A stretch of 43,912 nt of DNA from Acidulodesulfobacterium sp021802425 (GTDB taxonomy: Bacteria; SZUA-79; Acidulodesulfobacterales; Acidulodesulfobacteraceae). The notes below the pieces were generated by a model, which had not been told where the DNA came from, ran no database searches, and saw nothing but the letters and a program-made list of their open reading frames with translations. The stretch is taken from contig JAJZXJ010000015.1 of the NCBI GenBank assembly GCA_021802425.1, forward strand, positions 1 to 43,912. The letters are read 5' to 3'. The position numbers and the translations under genes are program-made. Below are positions 8,150 through 16,923 of the stretch, one piece after another (position 1 is the stretch's first letter; the number at the start of each line of letters is the position of its first letter).

Positions 8150-9564
8150 ATGAATAAAAAAAGAAACAGCGATAAAGTTAATTTTCCGATTCTAATACCC
8201 GCTCTCTTAACGGTAATATTTCTGGCTTATCCAAATCCCTCTTTTGCTTCTAATGCTTTTAAAAACTTAAAAAAAAACTTCATTTTTTAGCAGCTAACGA
8301 TAAAAAACCTGTTAATTTAGGATTAAAACAGCCCTTTAATGCCGCTGCAATAAATAATAAAAACCCTAACCCTAAAAAGATTTTATCTTTGAAACGGTTA
8401 ATCAAAAGTTCCTTAGGGAATTATAATCTGATGTCTTTAAGAACGAAAGCCGATGCCTTAAAAGAAAATATTACGATAGACAAAAGCCTGCCAAACCCCA
8501 GAATCGCTTTCGGCTATAACGACTCCGACGGTTTTAATAATTTTATGATAGGAAATCATGAATATCAGGGAAGCAAGGTAAGATTTACTTTTACTCAGCT
8601 TATACCGTTTCCGACTAAACTATTTTTAAAAGGTAAAATCGCAAAAATTTATTATGGATACAATAAAGAAATTACAAAATCCGCAATGGTTGCAACGGTT
8701 GCAAATGTTAAAAACTATTACTACCGGCTTGCGCAATTAGAAAATGACATTTTAATAATAAAAAGCGACTATTCGCTGCTAAAGCTATTAGAAAAAAATA
8801 CCGATGACAGCTATGCGATAGGAGAAGCTAAAGAAACCGATGTTATAAGAATCGAATTAAAAATGATAGCCCTGAAAAACCAATTAATCAGCCTGAAAAA
8901 AGACAGGCTAAAATATTTATACGAACTGTCGAGGCTTTCGGGAATTAAACTGAACAAACTTAAGGGAACCGCTATGCTTCCGCACATAACAAAATTAAAA
9001 GCTAAAAAAATTAAAAATATTATTAAGACGGCTTTTAAGAATAATCCTTCACTCAAAGCTGCCAATTTTTTATATAAGGGATCAAAATATGAGAAAAAAT
9101 TAGCCGACCAGGGGCTGTATCCGAATATTATCTTTCATGTAAAATATGGTTATAGATATGACATACAGCCGGCTTTAGGCGGTTCGATCGGACTTGAAAT
9201 CCCCCTATACTTTAATCAAAGGCAGTTCCCCGAAATGAATAGGGCTAAAAAAAATATGATTTCATCGATGTTTGCAAGAAACTGGGCGTATAGCGGGATT
9301 GCAAGGGATATTATGGCATACGCGGTAAAAATTAAAAAATATTATAAACTTTACGAAACCGAAAAAAAGATTTATCTCCCTGAATCCTCGCTTCTTTTAA
9401 AATTGTATATAAGCAGATATATATTCGGAAAAACTTCCGCCTTTGAGCTCCTTAATTCATTCAAAAAAATGATAAAAGCGGAACTCTTATCCAATAGTTA
9501 TGAGGTTAATTTTTTAATAAACAGAAGTGATTTATCGGCATCTTTAGGGGAAATAAATCATTAA
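8150..9564 (+). CDS. TolC-family outer-membrane efflux channel, frameshifted at an A9 tract
   Basis: The ATG at 8150 begins a clear signal peptide (PILIPALLTVIFLAYPNPSF, then ASNAF), but that frame stops at 8288-8290. The mature protein continues in the -1 frame, open from 8257 to the stop at 9564, with no good ATG of its own; the first usable codon in that frame is a TTG at 8389. The switch falls at nine A (8269-8277); ten A would restore one 471-residue protein. Downstream, two long helical segments with conserved LPNPRIAFGY, SLKAANFLYKGS and GLEIPLYF-NQRQ patterns match the CusC/CzcC branch of TolC-like channels. It would form the outer-membrane duct for the adaptor encoded 75 nt downstream. 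The frameshift may be sequencing error, real slippage or inactivation. Confidence 0.8.
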
Positions 9565-9639
9565 TAATGATATAGCGAAAAATGGAAAACAATAAAAAAT
9601 TAATTTATCAAAAAGGCGTTAATATTTGGCATATTTAAA

Positions 9640-10851
9640 ATGAAAAAATTCTTTAACGGCATTAAAAAGGCTGCTCTGAACAATAAATTTTTTATTCCGG
9701 TTATTTTATTTATACTGGTAGGAATATTTTTAATCATATACAGGTTTTTTATCCTGCCGGTAAATTTTTACTACAATAAGGAATTATATAATCTAAGTAA
9801 TTATAACATCAGGATAGGCGTCAGTAAAAAGGTGCGCCTATTAAGGCTTAGCCATATAAAAAAATTAAAGCCGTATTTTCGAATAGTAAAAACCATAAAA
9901 GTATCTCCAAGAATCAGGGCAAGGGGCAGAACCACATTTGCCACTCCGTTAGCGAGAACTATTTCGTTGAAATTCGGCGGTTATATTTCTAAGATATACG
10001 CCGATAAAACCGGAATTAAAGTTCGTAAAGGAATGCCTTTATTTTCGTTATACAGCCCGTCCTTAATAGATGCGGAAAATGACTATAACCTTGCATATAA
10101 AAACTATCAAAGACTTAAAAATACCTCATTCAAATCGCAAGCCCAAACAATTTATGTATCCGCCGAAAAAAAACTTTTATTCTGGGGGATAAATAAAAAA
10201 CAGCTTAAAAGAATAAAAAAAGATAAAAAATTTATTAAACAAATATCGATATATTCCCCCATCAATGGAATAGTAGTTAAAAAATTCATTACCCAGGGCG
10301 GTTACATTAAGCCGAGCAAAAGACTTTATGAGCTTGCAAACATTTCAAAACTCTGGATGAAAATATTTGTAAATGTTCACGATTTAAAATTTATCAATAT
10401 AGGAAAGCGGGTCTCTTTAAGATTTGCATATTATAAAAAAAGAACTTTTCACGGCATAATTTCATATGTTTATCCATACACCTATAAAAACGGAAAATTT
10501 ATTAAAGTAAGAATATCCGTAGCAAATACAAAACATGCCTTAAAAATTAATTCTTACGGAAACGCGTATATAAAAATGCCTTTTACCGAACGCTTGGTTG
10601 TGCCCACCTCAACCGTTGCGCATATAGGTTATAAAGATGTCGTGCTAATTTATGATAAAAGCAAAAACGCGTTTAAAGCAAAAAGTATCCTTATAGGCGC
10701 AAGGGACGGTAATTATTATCCTGTCATAGAAGGCTTAAAATCGAAAGAAATCGTTCTTAAATTAAAAAATTTAAGCAAGATAAATATAAACGATTCAAGA
10801 AAAATAAATCATTATCTTATTCTATCTTCCGTAAAAATAAATTCTTTATAA
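9640..10851 (+). CDS. CusB-like periplasmic adaptor (membrane fusion protein)
   Basis: A 403-residue protein with one N-terminal membrane anchor (about residues 17-40), then the adaptor layout. There is a barrel-sandwich half (FGGYISKIYADKTGIKVRKG), a helical hairpin (about 140-190), the returning half (SPINGIVVKKFITQGGYI), a beta-barrel (LWMKIFVNVHDLKFINIGKR) and a membrane-proximal domain. It belongs to the HlyD_D23/CusB type that links an inner-membrane RND pump to a TolC channel. No Met/His metal-binding N-terminal motif is visible, and Lys content is very high. No RND pump gene follows; the next gene converges across a strong terminator, so the pump must lie elsewhere or be of another class. 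Confidence 0.82.
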   Translation: MKKFFNGIKKAALNNKFFIPVILFILVGIFLIIYRFFILPVNFYYNKELYNLSNYNIRIGVSKKVRLLRLSHIKKLKPYFRIVKTIKVSPRIRARGRTTFATPLARTISLKFGGYISKIYADKTGIKVRKGMPLFSLYSPSLIDAENDYNLAYKNYQRLKNTSFKSQAQTIYVSAEKKLLFWGINKKQLKRIKKDKKFIKQISIYSPINGIVVKKFITQGGYIKPSKRLYELANISKLWMKIFVNVHDLKFINIGKRVSLRFAYYKKRTFHGIISYVYPYTYKNGKFIKVRISVANTKHALKINSYGNAYIKMPFTERLVVPTSTVAHIGYKDVVLIYDKSKNAFKAKSILIGARDGNYYPVIEGLKSKEIVLKLKNLSKININDSRKINHYLILSSVKINSL

Positions 10852-10873
10852 GCCGTAAGGGTGAAATTTTTGG

Positions 10874-10924
10874 GTATATAAGGACTAAACGGCGAAAAGT
10901 TACGGCCGTTTAGTCCTTATATAC
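10874..10924. terminator. Perfect 20-bp bidirectional terminator stem
   Basis: GTATATAAGGACTAAACGGC (10874-10893) is exactly complementary to 10905-10924, with an 11-nt loop (GAAAAGTTACG). It lies between the convergent adaptor gene (stop at 10851) and the H+-ATPase gene (stop at 10945), the expected place for a shared terminator. No long T tract follows the stem in either direction, so factor-dependent or purely structural action is possible. Confidence 0.75.
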
Positions 10925-10944
10925 AAAACGACGGCATTATGTTA

Positions 10945-13290
10945 TTAAATGTATCTTTTTAAAAGAGGTACTTTTATAAAGTCTAACGCCACCATAAAAA
11001 TTAATGTAAAAATTATCAGATATAAAATCATTATTAGCGGAACAGGGGCAATTAGCCATCCATATATTGCCATTAGCGTAGCTAAAAGAAGTCCGCCGAA
11101 TTCTGCTATTAAAAGTGGTTTTGACGGCATAGAGTGCCATAAAAACGATTTCTCGCGAACCAAAAATATATTAGCGTGACCTGAATAGACAAGTCCTAAA
11201 AATATAAAAGAATCCAACGCGGGCTTCGATAAATCAAGTAGTTTCCAGCCCCAAATATAGACGCCGAATATATATACAAGCCAGCCGATAGAAAATGCTA
11301 CCGAAATTTCCATAAGTTCCCTTACATTCCATTTATTGGGTTTCTTTGAGTATCTGACATTATCCGTCGATAAAGACATCGTTACGAAGTCGTTTGTGAA
11401 AATAAGAAGAAGAATTATAAGCGGCATAGCCTGGACATCAAAGTTTTTAATTCCGAATATTAATAGCCCGAGAGCTAAAAATAAGCCTATTTGTATTGTC
11501 TTTACTATCTTATTCGATATGTAAGAAAATAATCTCTGGTAAACGCGTCTTCCCGTTTCTACCGCGCCCAGCATACCCGACAATCCCGGATTGGTTAGAA
11601 CAAGACTTGCCGAAGCCTTGGCCACATCGGTAGCCGTCGATACCGCAATGCCGACCTGAGCCTGTTTAAGGGCAGGAGCATCGTTTACGCCGTCCCCCGT
11701 CATACCTATGACCTCTTTCCCCCCTTTCTGCAAAGCCTGAACAAGATTATATTTATCTTCGGGAAAAATACCGGCATATACTTCGCAGTTCAACACTTCG
11801 GGTTTTAATTCGACTTTACCTTCTTTTTTCAAGGCATTGTAATCGCAAACTTCTCCATTTATGCCTAATTTTTCGCCTATGTGAATTGCCGTTGCCGAGT
11901 TATCGCCCGTAAGCATTTTGACATTGACGTGCAGGTCTTTAAGCTTGGCTATGACTTCTTTAGAATCGGGGCGAACAGGATCGGATAGCGCCAGTAATCC
12001 ATAAAATTTTGGGGTAGTTCCCTCTTCCCCGCCCAGTACCGCTATAGTTCTTTCGCCTCTCTTTGCAAATTCTGCCGATTCTTTTTCCCAATCTATAGTC
12101 GGGTCAAATTCCTTTATGATTAACGGAGAACCTTTTATAGCCGCATAGCTCTTTCCGTTTTCTTCGTATCTGGCTTCCGAACGCTTAGTGGCGGGATCAA
12201 AAGGGATAAATTTGGTTTTCTTGGGGATGCTTACATTCAATTCCTTAGTTTTATCTAAGATAACTTTATCTATAGCATCCATGGTGGATTCTTCCGATGC
12301 AATCGAAGCCATTTTTAATAAATCCTGTTCATTAAAATCACCGTGAGGCCGAACCGTGGATAGCGTAAGCTCGTTAAGCGTTAATGTTCCGGTTTTATCG
12401 CTGCATAAAATCTCCATTGCGGCAGAATCTTGAACGGCGCTCAACCTGGTGGTAAGGACGCCTTCTTTTGACAGCGCTAAAGATCCGACGGCATTCGATA
12501 GAGTAAATGTCGGCGGAAGAGCAACCGGAACGGAGGCAATAAGTAATATTAGCGCAAAAGGCAGCATATCTTCCATCGGTATTCCGGTTACAGCCGCATA
12601 CGCAAGTATAGCTACCACAAGCACGCCATCCATGACAAGAAGATATTTAATTATGGACGTAATTAACATTTCTGCCTGAGACGGCACTTTGGCTAATTTT
12701 ACAAGTTCGGTTGTTTTCCCGAAATAACTTTTGGCGCCCGTTGCCGTAACCGTGCCGCTCACTTCTCCCCTCCTGATTATAGAACCGGAATATATGGTAT
12801 CCTTTACACTCTTTTCTACGGGTAAGGATTCCCCCGTTAAAGCAGATTGGTCAACATCGACATGACCCTCTTCTATTTCCATATCGGCAGGGGCAAAATC
12901 TCCCATCCGCAGACGGACATAATCTCCCGGCACCAGCTCCCTTGCGGGCATCATAACCCAGCTGCCGTCTCTTAAAACCCTTGCCATAACCTGCAGCTTC
13001 TTTTTTAAAAGCTCTACAGCGCCATGAGCTTTTTGCTCATGAAAAAAGCCTAGGACTGCGTTAAATGTGAGTAAAAATGCAATAATCACGGCATTAATAG
13101 TTTTCCCGAAAGCCCATTCCAACAAAAGTGCGGCCTCAAGCATCCATGCAATAGGCCCCCAAAATTTTTTTAAAAAAAGCAAAAGGGGATTGAGATGCTC
13201 TTCGGTGATCTCGTTTGGGCCGTACTGTTCCAAAAGCCTTTTTGCTTCTTCATTGCTTAATCCCTTAGAAGAATTCTGGCTTGCTGACAT
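10945..13290 (-). CDS. P3A-type plasma-membrane H+-ATPase
   Basis: A 781-residue P-type ATPase that pumps protons out at the cost of ATP. The actuator TGES is at residues 152-155, the phosphorylated Asp is D298 in CSDKTGT, the M4 motif PVALPP is at 255-260, and the nucleotide and hinge motifs are KGSP (386-389), MLTGDN (459-464) and TGDGVNDAP (531-539). The N-terminus lacks heavy-metal domains, and the length and 10-helix layout match P3A enzymes of plants, fungi, archaea and acidophiles. M6 holds TNDFVTMSLSTD with Asp634, aligned with the proton-binding Asp of plant AHA2. The long C-terminal autoinhibitory tail of eukaryotic pumps is absent. The start has an excellent AAAGGAGG. A cytoplasmic-pH role fits an acidic habitat. 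Confidence 0.9.
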   Translation of the reverse strand: MSASQNSSKGLSNEEAKRLLEQYGPNEITEEHLNPLLLFLKKFWGPIAWMLEAALLLEWAFGKTINAVIIAFLLTFNAVLGFFHEQKAHGAVELLKKKLQVMARVLRDGSWVMMPARELVPGDYVRLRMGDFAPADMEIEEGHVDVDQSALTGESLPVEKSVKDTIYSGSIIRRGEVSGTVTATGAKSYFGKTTELVKLAKVPSQAEMLITSIIKYLLVMDGVLVVAILAYAAVTGIPMEDMLPFALILLIASVPVALPPTFTLSNAVGSLALSKEGVLTTRLSAVQDSAAMEILCSDKTGTLTLNELTLSTVRPHGDFNEQDLLKMASIASEESTMDAIDKVILDKTKELNVSIPKKTKFIPFDPATKRSEARYEENGKSYAAIKGSPLIIKEFDPTIDWEKESAEFAKRGERTIAVLGGEEGTTPKFYGLLALSDPVRPDSKEVIAKLKDLHVNVKMLTGDNSATAIHIGEKLGINGEVCDYNALKKEGKVELKPEVLNCEVYAGIFPEDKYNLVQALQKGGKEVIGMTGDGVNDAPALKQAQVGIAVSTATDVAKASASLVLTNPGLSGMLGAVETGRRVYQRLFSYISNKIVKTIQIGLFLALGLLIFGIKNFDVQAMPLIILLLIFTNDFVTMSLSTDNVRYSKKPNKWNVRELMEISVAFSIGWLVYIFGVYIWGWKLLDLSKPALDSFIFLGLVYSGHANIFLVREKSFLWHSMPSKPLLIAEFGGLLLATLMAIYGWLIAPVPLIMILYLIIFTLIFMVALDFIKVPLLKRYI

Positions 13291-13333
13291 AAATTAAACC
13301 TCCTTTAAAATATGTTTTACTATTAAATAAATT

Positions 13334-13372
13334 GCGGCGAATGATAAATATTATCAAATATAATATTGCCGC
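13334..13372 (-). promoter_or_regulatory. Inverted repeats upstream of the H+-ATPase gene
   Basis: On the minus strand GCGGC (13372-13368) pairs with GCCGC (13338-13334), and directly inside it AATATTA (13367-13361) pairs with TAATATT (13353-13347) around a 7-nt loop. The element lies 44-82 nt before the ATPase start codon, so it could be an operator or a 5'-UTR hairpin. The rest of 13291-13646 shows no gene. Confidence 0.35.
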
Positions 13373-13518
13373 CTTTTTGACTTTAATCATAATTTTTAAA
13401 TTATTGCAATACTTTTTTAAAAAAATGTTTTATTTTGCATAAATCCTTAAAAATGAAAAAATATTCCGAACGAATTTAACCTCTTAATTACTGAGCAATA
13501 TTTTTATGTCCGATTTAT

Positions 13519-13598
13519 CCCTAATCCCGATTTAGAAAATATTTATAAGTTTTAATGCTAAATAATCCAGAATATAAAATCCTAAATCGGGATTAGGG
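13519..13598. repeat. Perfect 17-bp inverted repeat with 46-nt spacer
   Basis: CCCTAATCCCGATTTAG (13519-13535) is exactly complementary to CTAAATCGGGATTAGGG (13582-13598). It sits between the comM-like gene stop (13647) and the ATPase promoter region, just downstream of comM in its direction of transcription. A related string ATCGGGATTTGGGG is found at 7964-7977, so this may be a dispersed palindromic repeat as well as a possible terminator. Confidence 0.6.
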
Positions 13599-13646
13599 GT
13601 TATAGGGAGGGTTTATAAAAATAAGGCAGTGTAAAATAAAGAATGC

Positions 13647-15227
13647 CTATGCCTTGAGAAATTTAGTATTTCTGTAATTTAACGCCTCAAGAATGGAATC
13701 TTCGTCTAATTTATCTTTTCCCTCGATATCTGCGATAGTCCTTGCGACTTTCAGGGTTCTATGATAAGCTCTCGACGATATGTTTAATTTTTGGCAGATA
13801 TTGTAATAAAAACTTAAGGTTGAATCCGATATATTAATATATTTCTTAATACTGGAACCATTTAACGAAGAATTAAACCTGATGTCCGTTCCCATATATC
13901 TTTTGCCTTGAAATTTTCCGGTTCGTTCAATCCTTTCTTTTATTTCTTTAGAACTTTCGCCTGTTTTGTTATCCATAAGTTTTTCTAAATTAACGGAATA
14001 TACCTCGATAAATATATCGAATCTATCGAGTATCGGTCCCGACAATTTATTGTAAAATCTATAAATTTCGGCGCTTGAACACCTGCATTCATGATTTTCA
14101 TCGCCGTAATAACCGCAGGGACATGGATTCATTGCGGCAATAAGCATAAAATCGCATGGAAAAAGGATCGAAAAGCGGCTTCTCGACAGATTAACCGCTT
14201 TATCCTCCATCGGCTGTCTGAGGGAGTCCAAAGTTTTTTTACTTAACTCGGAAAACTCGTCTATAAATAAAACTCCGTTGTGGGCAAGACTGATATCTCC
14301 GGGTACAGGATTAGCGCTCCCTCCCCCGATTAATCCTGCCGTTGTTATAGCATGATGAACCGAAATAAAAGGCCTTTTTGAAATAAGAATGCCTTCTTCT
14401 TGAAACTTTTTGTTTGAAAAACTGCAAATATTCGATGTCTCGATAGATTCCTCTAATGATATATCCGGCAATATTCCCATTGCGCTTTTAGCCATCATCG
14501 TTTTTCCGCTGCCGGGAGGCCCGATCATAAGAATATTATGATGTCCGGAAACCGCTACTTCAAGCGCTCTTTTGGCAAGTTCATGCCCTTTTATATCCAA
14601 AAAATCTGGGTAATCATTATTTTTATTTTCCCTTAATTCCATTTGTTTTACATAAAAGTTAAAATATTCATAATCCGGCAAATAGTTTTCCTTAAAAGCC
14701 GCTTGAATTAATTGACCTTCTTCGCCGCTTATGAATTTGCACACATCCTTTAATGTGCCGAAGGACTTAAAATTAACCCCTAAAAATTCCGCAGTTTCTT
14801 TATTTTCATCAGGTATTATGACAGCTTTATTTAATTTCTTGGCTAATATTCCCAGGGCTATTACACCGTTAACCTTATTTAATCTTCCGTTTAAGGATAA
14901 TTCTCCCGCAATAATATAGTCGTCAAGATTAATTTTGCATTTAAGCAGCCTGGCTGAAATTAAAATACCTATAGCAAACGGCAAGTCAAAGGTTGAGCCT
15001 GCCTTCCGTATATCGGCGGGCGCCAAATTTATAGTTATCTTTTTAATGGGATAATCAAAACCGGAGTTTTTAATTGCCGCCCTGACCCGGTCTTTTGCCT
15101 CTTTAGTAGAAGTGTCGGGAAGACCCACAATCATAACGCCGGGAATGCCTGTCGTTATAAATACTTCAACATCTACCGGAATAGCGTTAATACCTATAAA
15201 TGTAGCGCTTTTTAGACGGGTAATCAT
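13647..15227 (-). CDS. comM: YifB/ComM family AAA+ Mg-chelatase-like protein
   Basis: A 526-residue cytosolic protein. The N-terminal ChlI-like S5-fold domain runs from MITRLKSATFIGI to about residue 170, the Mg-chelatase AAA+ domain follows with Walker A GPPGSGKT (236-243) and Walker B GVLFIDEF, and the C-terminal helical domain closes it. A four-Cys cluster CPCGYYGDENHECRC lies in the AAA domain, as in the family. In naturally transformable bacteria ComM is a hexameric helicase that promotes branch migration during recombination of incoming DNA, but homologues are widespread in non-competent species. Flanked by long non-coding stretches, it appears monocistronic. Confidence 0.93.
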   Translation of the reverse strand: MITRLKSATFIGINAIPVDVEVFITTGIPGVMIVGLPDTSTKEAKDRVRAAIKNSGFDYPIKKITINLAPADIRKAGSTFDLPFAIGILISARLLKCKINLDDYIIAGELSLNGRLNKVNGVIALGILAKKLNKAVIIPDENKETAEFLGVNFKSFGTLKDVCKFISGEEGQLIQAAFKENYLPDYEYFNFYVKQMELRENKNNDYPDFLDIKGHELAKRALEVAVSGHHNILMIGPPGSGKTMMAKSAMGILPDISLEESIETSNICSFSNKKFQEEGILISKRPFISVHHAITTAGLIGGGSANPVPGDISLAHNGVLFIDEFSELSKKTLDSLRQPMEDKAVNLSRSRFSILFPCDFMLIAAMNPCPCGYYGDENHECRCSSAEIYRFYNKLSGPILDRFDIFIEVYSVNLEKLMDNKTGESSKEIKERIERTGKFQGKRYMGTDIRFNSSLNGSSIKKYINISDSTLSFYYNICQKLNISSRAYHRTLKVARTIADIEGKDKLDEDSILEALNYRNTKFLKA

Positions 15228-15395
15228 AAAACAATACCTGATAAATAGAATAGTTGTATTTTTAAATAAATATTATATCAGCCTATTGTGAAGATATTAT
15301 GAAGGAAATGTTAAAAAGAGGTTAAACTTTTATTACGATTTAATGAAATTAAATCTAAGGGATAAATGCGCATTATCTTATTTGACGAAAACAAC

Positions 15396-16814
15396 TTAGC
15401 CTGCTTTTAATTTTCTTGCAGGTGATGCGATTTTTAAATTATTATGTTTAAAAAAGTATGCGAAAAGGGTTTTTTCCGCAACCCCTCCTCCGGTGATTCT
15501 CCACACGGGGTTTTCTATAACAAGAGCCGACACGGCAATTTTTTTACCGTTACCCTCGCCGAATCCGGCAAACCACTGGTATAACCCTTCAGGATTATTG
15601 CCCGAAATAGTTCCCGTTTTGCCTCCTACGATTACGCCGGGGAGCATATATTGATTGTAAATATTGTAAAAATCCGGACGGCCTATGCCGCCCGTAATGG
15701 TTTTAATCATCATCTGTTTCAAAATCAACGCGGTTTTTACCGTTACAGGATTGTCCAGCTCTTTAATTCCCTTATGAACATATATAATCTTTCCGTCCGG
15801 GCCGATAATTTTTTCGATAATATAAGGTTCTATCAGCTTGCCGCCGTTTATTATAACGGCAGAAATTAAAGCAGCCTGAAGAGGGGTAATTTTCACATTT
15901 TCAAAGCCGGCGCCGGTAAGTTCTAATTGATAAAATTGATTTGGGACATCCGCCCTGCTTTCTTGAAGATTTAAAATAAAGGGTATGTTTTTATTGAAAT
16001 AAAATTTATTAAAATACTTCGTCAGCAGTCTTCTTCCGACATAAAATCCTGCAACCTTGCCGAATGCCACATCGCAAGATTTTGCAAATGCCAGACTAAA
16101 AGATATCTTGTTTAATCCCGTGCTTATATTTTGTTTCCAGTCGGCTTCATTAGTTCCGTAAAGTCCGCCGTTATAGCAGATATTAAACCCGGGGTAAAAG
16201 CCCTTTGATTCTATGGCAGCCGATGCCGTTATTATCTTGACCAGCGAACCCGAAGGGTAAGAAATAAGGCCCGAAATCTCGCCCTTCCTTTCTTTATTAT
16301 GCGAATAAGAAGCTAAACCTAAAACCGCGCCGGTATCGGGGTTTACGGCCGCCATAACCCCGAACGGAACGGCATATTCCTTAAAAGTCTTTTCCGCCTC
16401 TTTTTGAATTACGGGTTTTATTGTGTAAACAATAGTATAGCCGGCTATTTTTTGAATATAGCGGCCATTCTTAATTTTATTAAAGACGGGAGGATTATGC
16501 CTAAAATATGCTTTTAAGGCTTTAACGGAAAACCCTGCGTCTAAAAAGGGATTAAAATCCAGAGTAGCGGATTTTACTGCCCCTGCTTTATCTTTAATAA
16601 AATTAATAGGCCTTATTCCGGTTCCCCGAAACTGTTTATTGCGGATTAGAAGATAAGATTTGCCGAAGTAAAAAATTCTAACCGAACCGTAAACTAACAA
16701 AATAACGAAAATTAAAAATCCGATTAATTTTATTAAAGATGCGAAATTATTTTTTTTTCTTTTTTGCCTGTTAAGTATTTTTTGATACGACTTCCAATCC
16801 TTTATTCTTTCCAT
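15396..16814 (-). CDS. Membrane-anchored penicillin-binding transpeptidase
   Basis: A 472-residue protein with a basic cytosolic N-terminus, one membrane anchor (about residues 25-48) and a periplasmic transpeptidase domain. The active-site triad of motifs is present: SLVK with nucleophile Ser190 and Lys193, SCD at 246-248 (an SxD variant of SxN, as in PBP2), and KTGT at 399-402. It would cross-link peptidoglycan. It lacks a glycosyltransferase domain and an extended dimerisation domain, so it is a compact class B-like PBP. The GGLYGTNEADWKQNISTG-type region resembles PbpA-like proteins. The start is taken as ATG 16814, only 9 nt from the assembly gap, so the ribosome-binding site is not visible. 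An A9 tract near the start codes Arg-Lys-Lys-Asn-Asn and stays in frame. Confidence 0.87.
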   Translation of the reverse strand: MERIKDWKSYQKILNRQKRKKNNFASLIKLIGFLIFVILLVYGSVRIFYFGKSYLLIRNKQFRGTGIRPINFIKDKAGAVKSATLDFNPFLDAGFSVKALKAYFRHNPPVFNKIKNGRYIQKIAGYTIVYTIKPVIQKEAEKTFKEYAVPFGVMAAVNPDTGAVLGLASYSHNKERKGEISGLISYPSGSLVKIITASAAIESKGFYPGFNICYNGGLYGTNEADWKQNISTGLNKISFSLAFAKSCDVAFGKVAGFYVGRRLLTKYFNKFYFNKNIPFILNLQESRADVPNQFYQLELTGAGFENVKITPLQAALISAVIINGGKLIEPYIIEKIIGPDGKIIYVHKGIKELDNPVTVKTALILKQMMIKTITGGIGRPDFYNIYNQYMLPGVIVGGKTGTISGNNPEGLYQWFAGFGEGNGKKIAVSALVIENPVWRITGGGVAEKTLFAYFFKHNNLKIASPARKLKAG

Positions 16815-16823
16815 TCATAGAAA

Positions 16824-16923
16824 NNNNNNNNNNNNNNNNNNNNNNNNNNNNNNNNNNNNNNNNNNNNNNNNNNNNNNNNNNNNNNNNNNNNNNNNNNNNN
16901 NNNNNNNNNNNNNNNNNNNNNNN
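16824..16923. other. Assembly gap (100 N)
   Basis: Exactly 100 N. Unlike the first gap, the flanks share no repeat, so real sequence is missing. It should contain the last few codons of tldD and the ribosome-binding region of the penicillin-binding protein gene. Confidence 0.98.

Noticed and set aside
10945..13290. P-type ATPase as a Ca2+, Mg2+ or heavy-metal pump
   Set aside because: There is no CPx motif or metal-binding N-terminal domain, and the length and the M6 TNDFVTMSLSTD sequence match proton pumps of the P3A class.
16744..16760. A9 tract in the penicillin-binding protein as a third frameshift
   Set aside because: The reading frame stays open and sensible on both sides, so no correction is needed there; it serves as a control.
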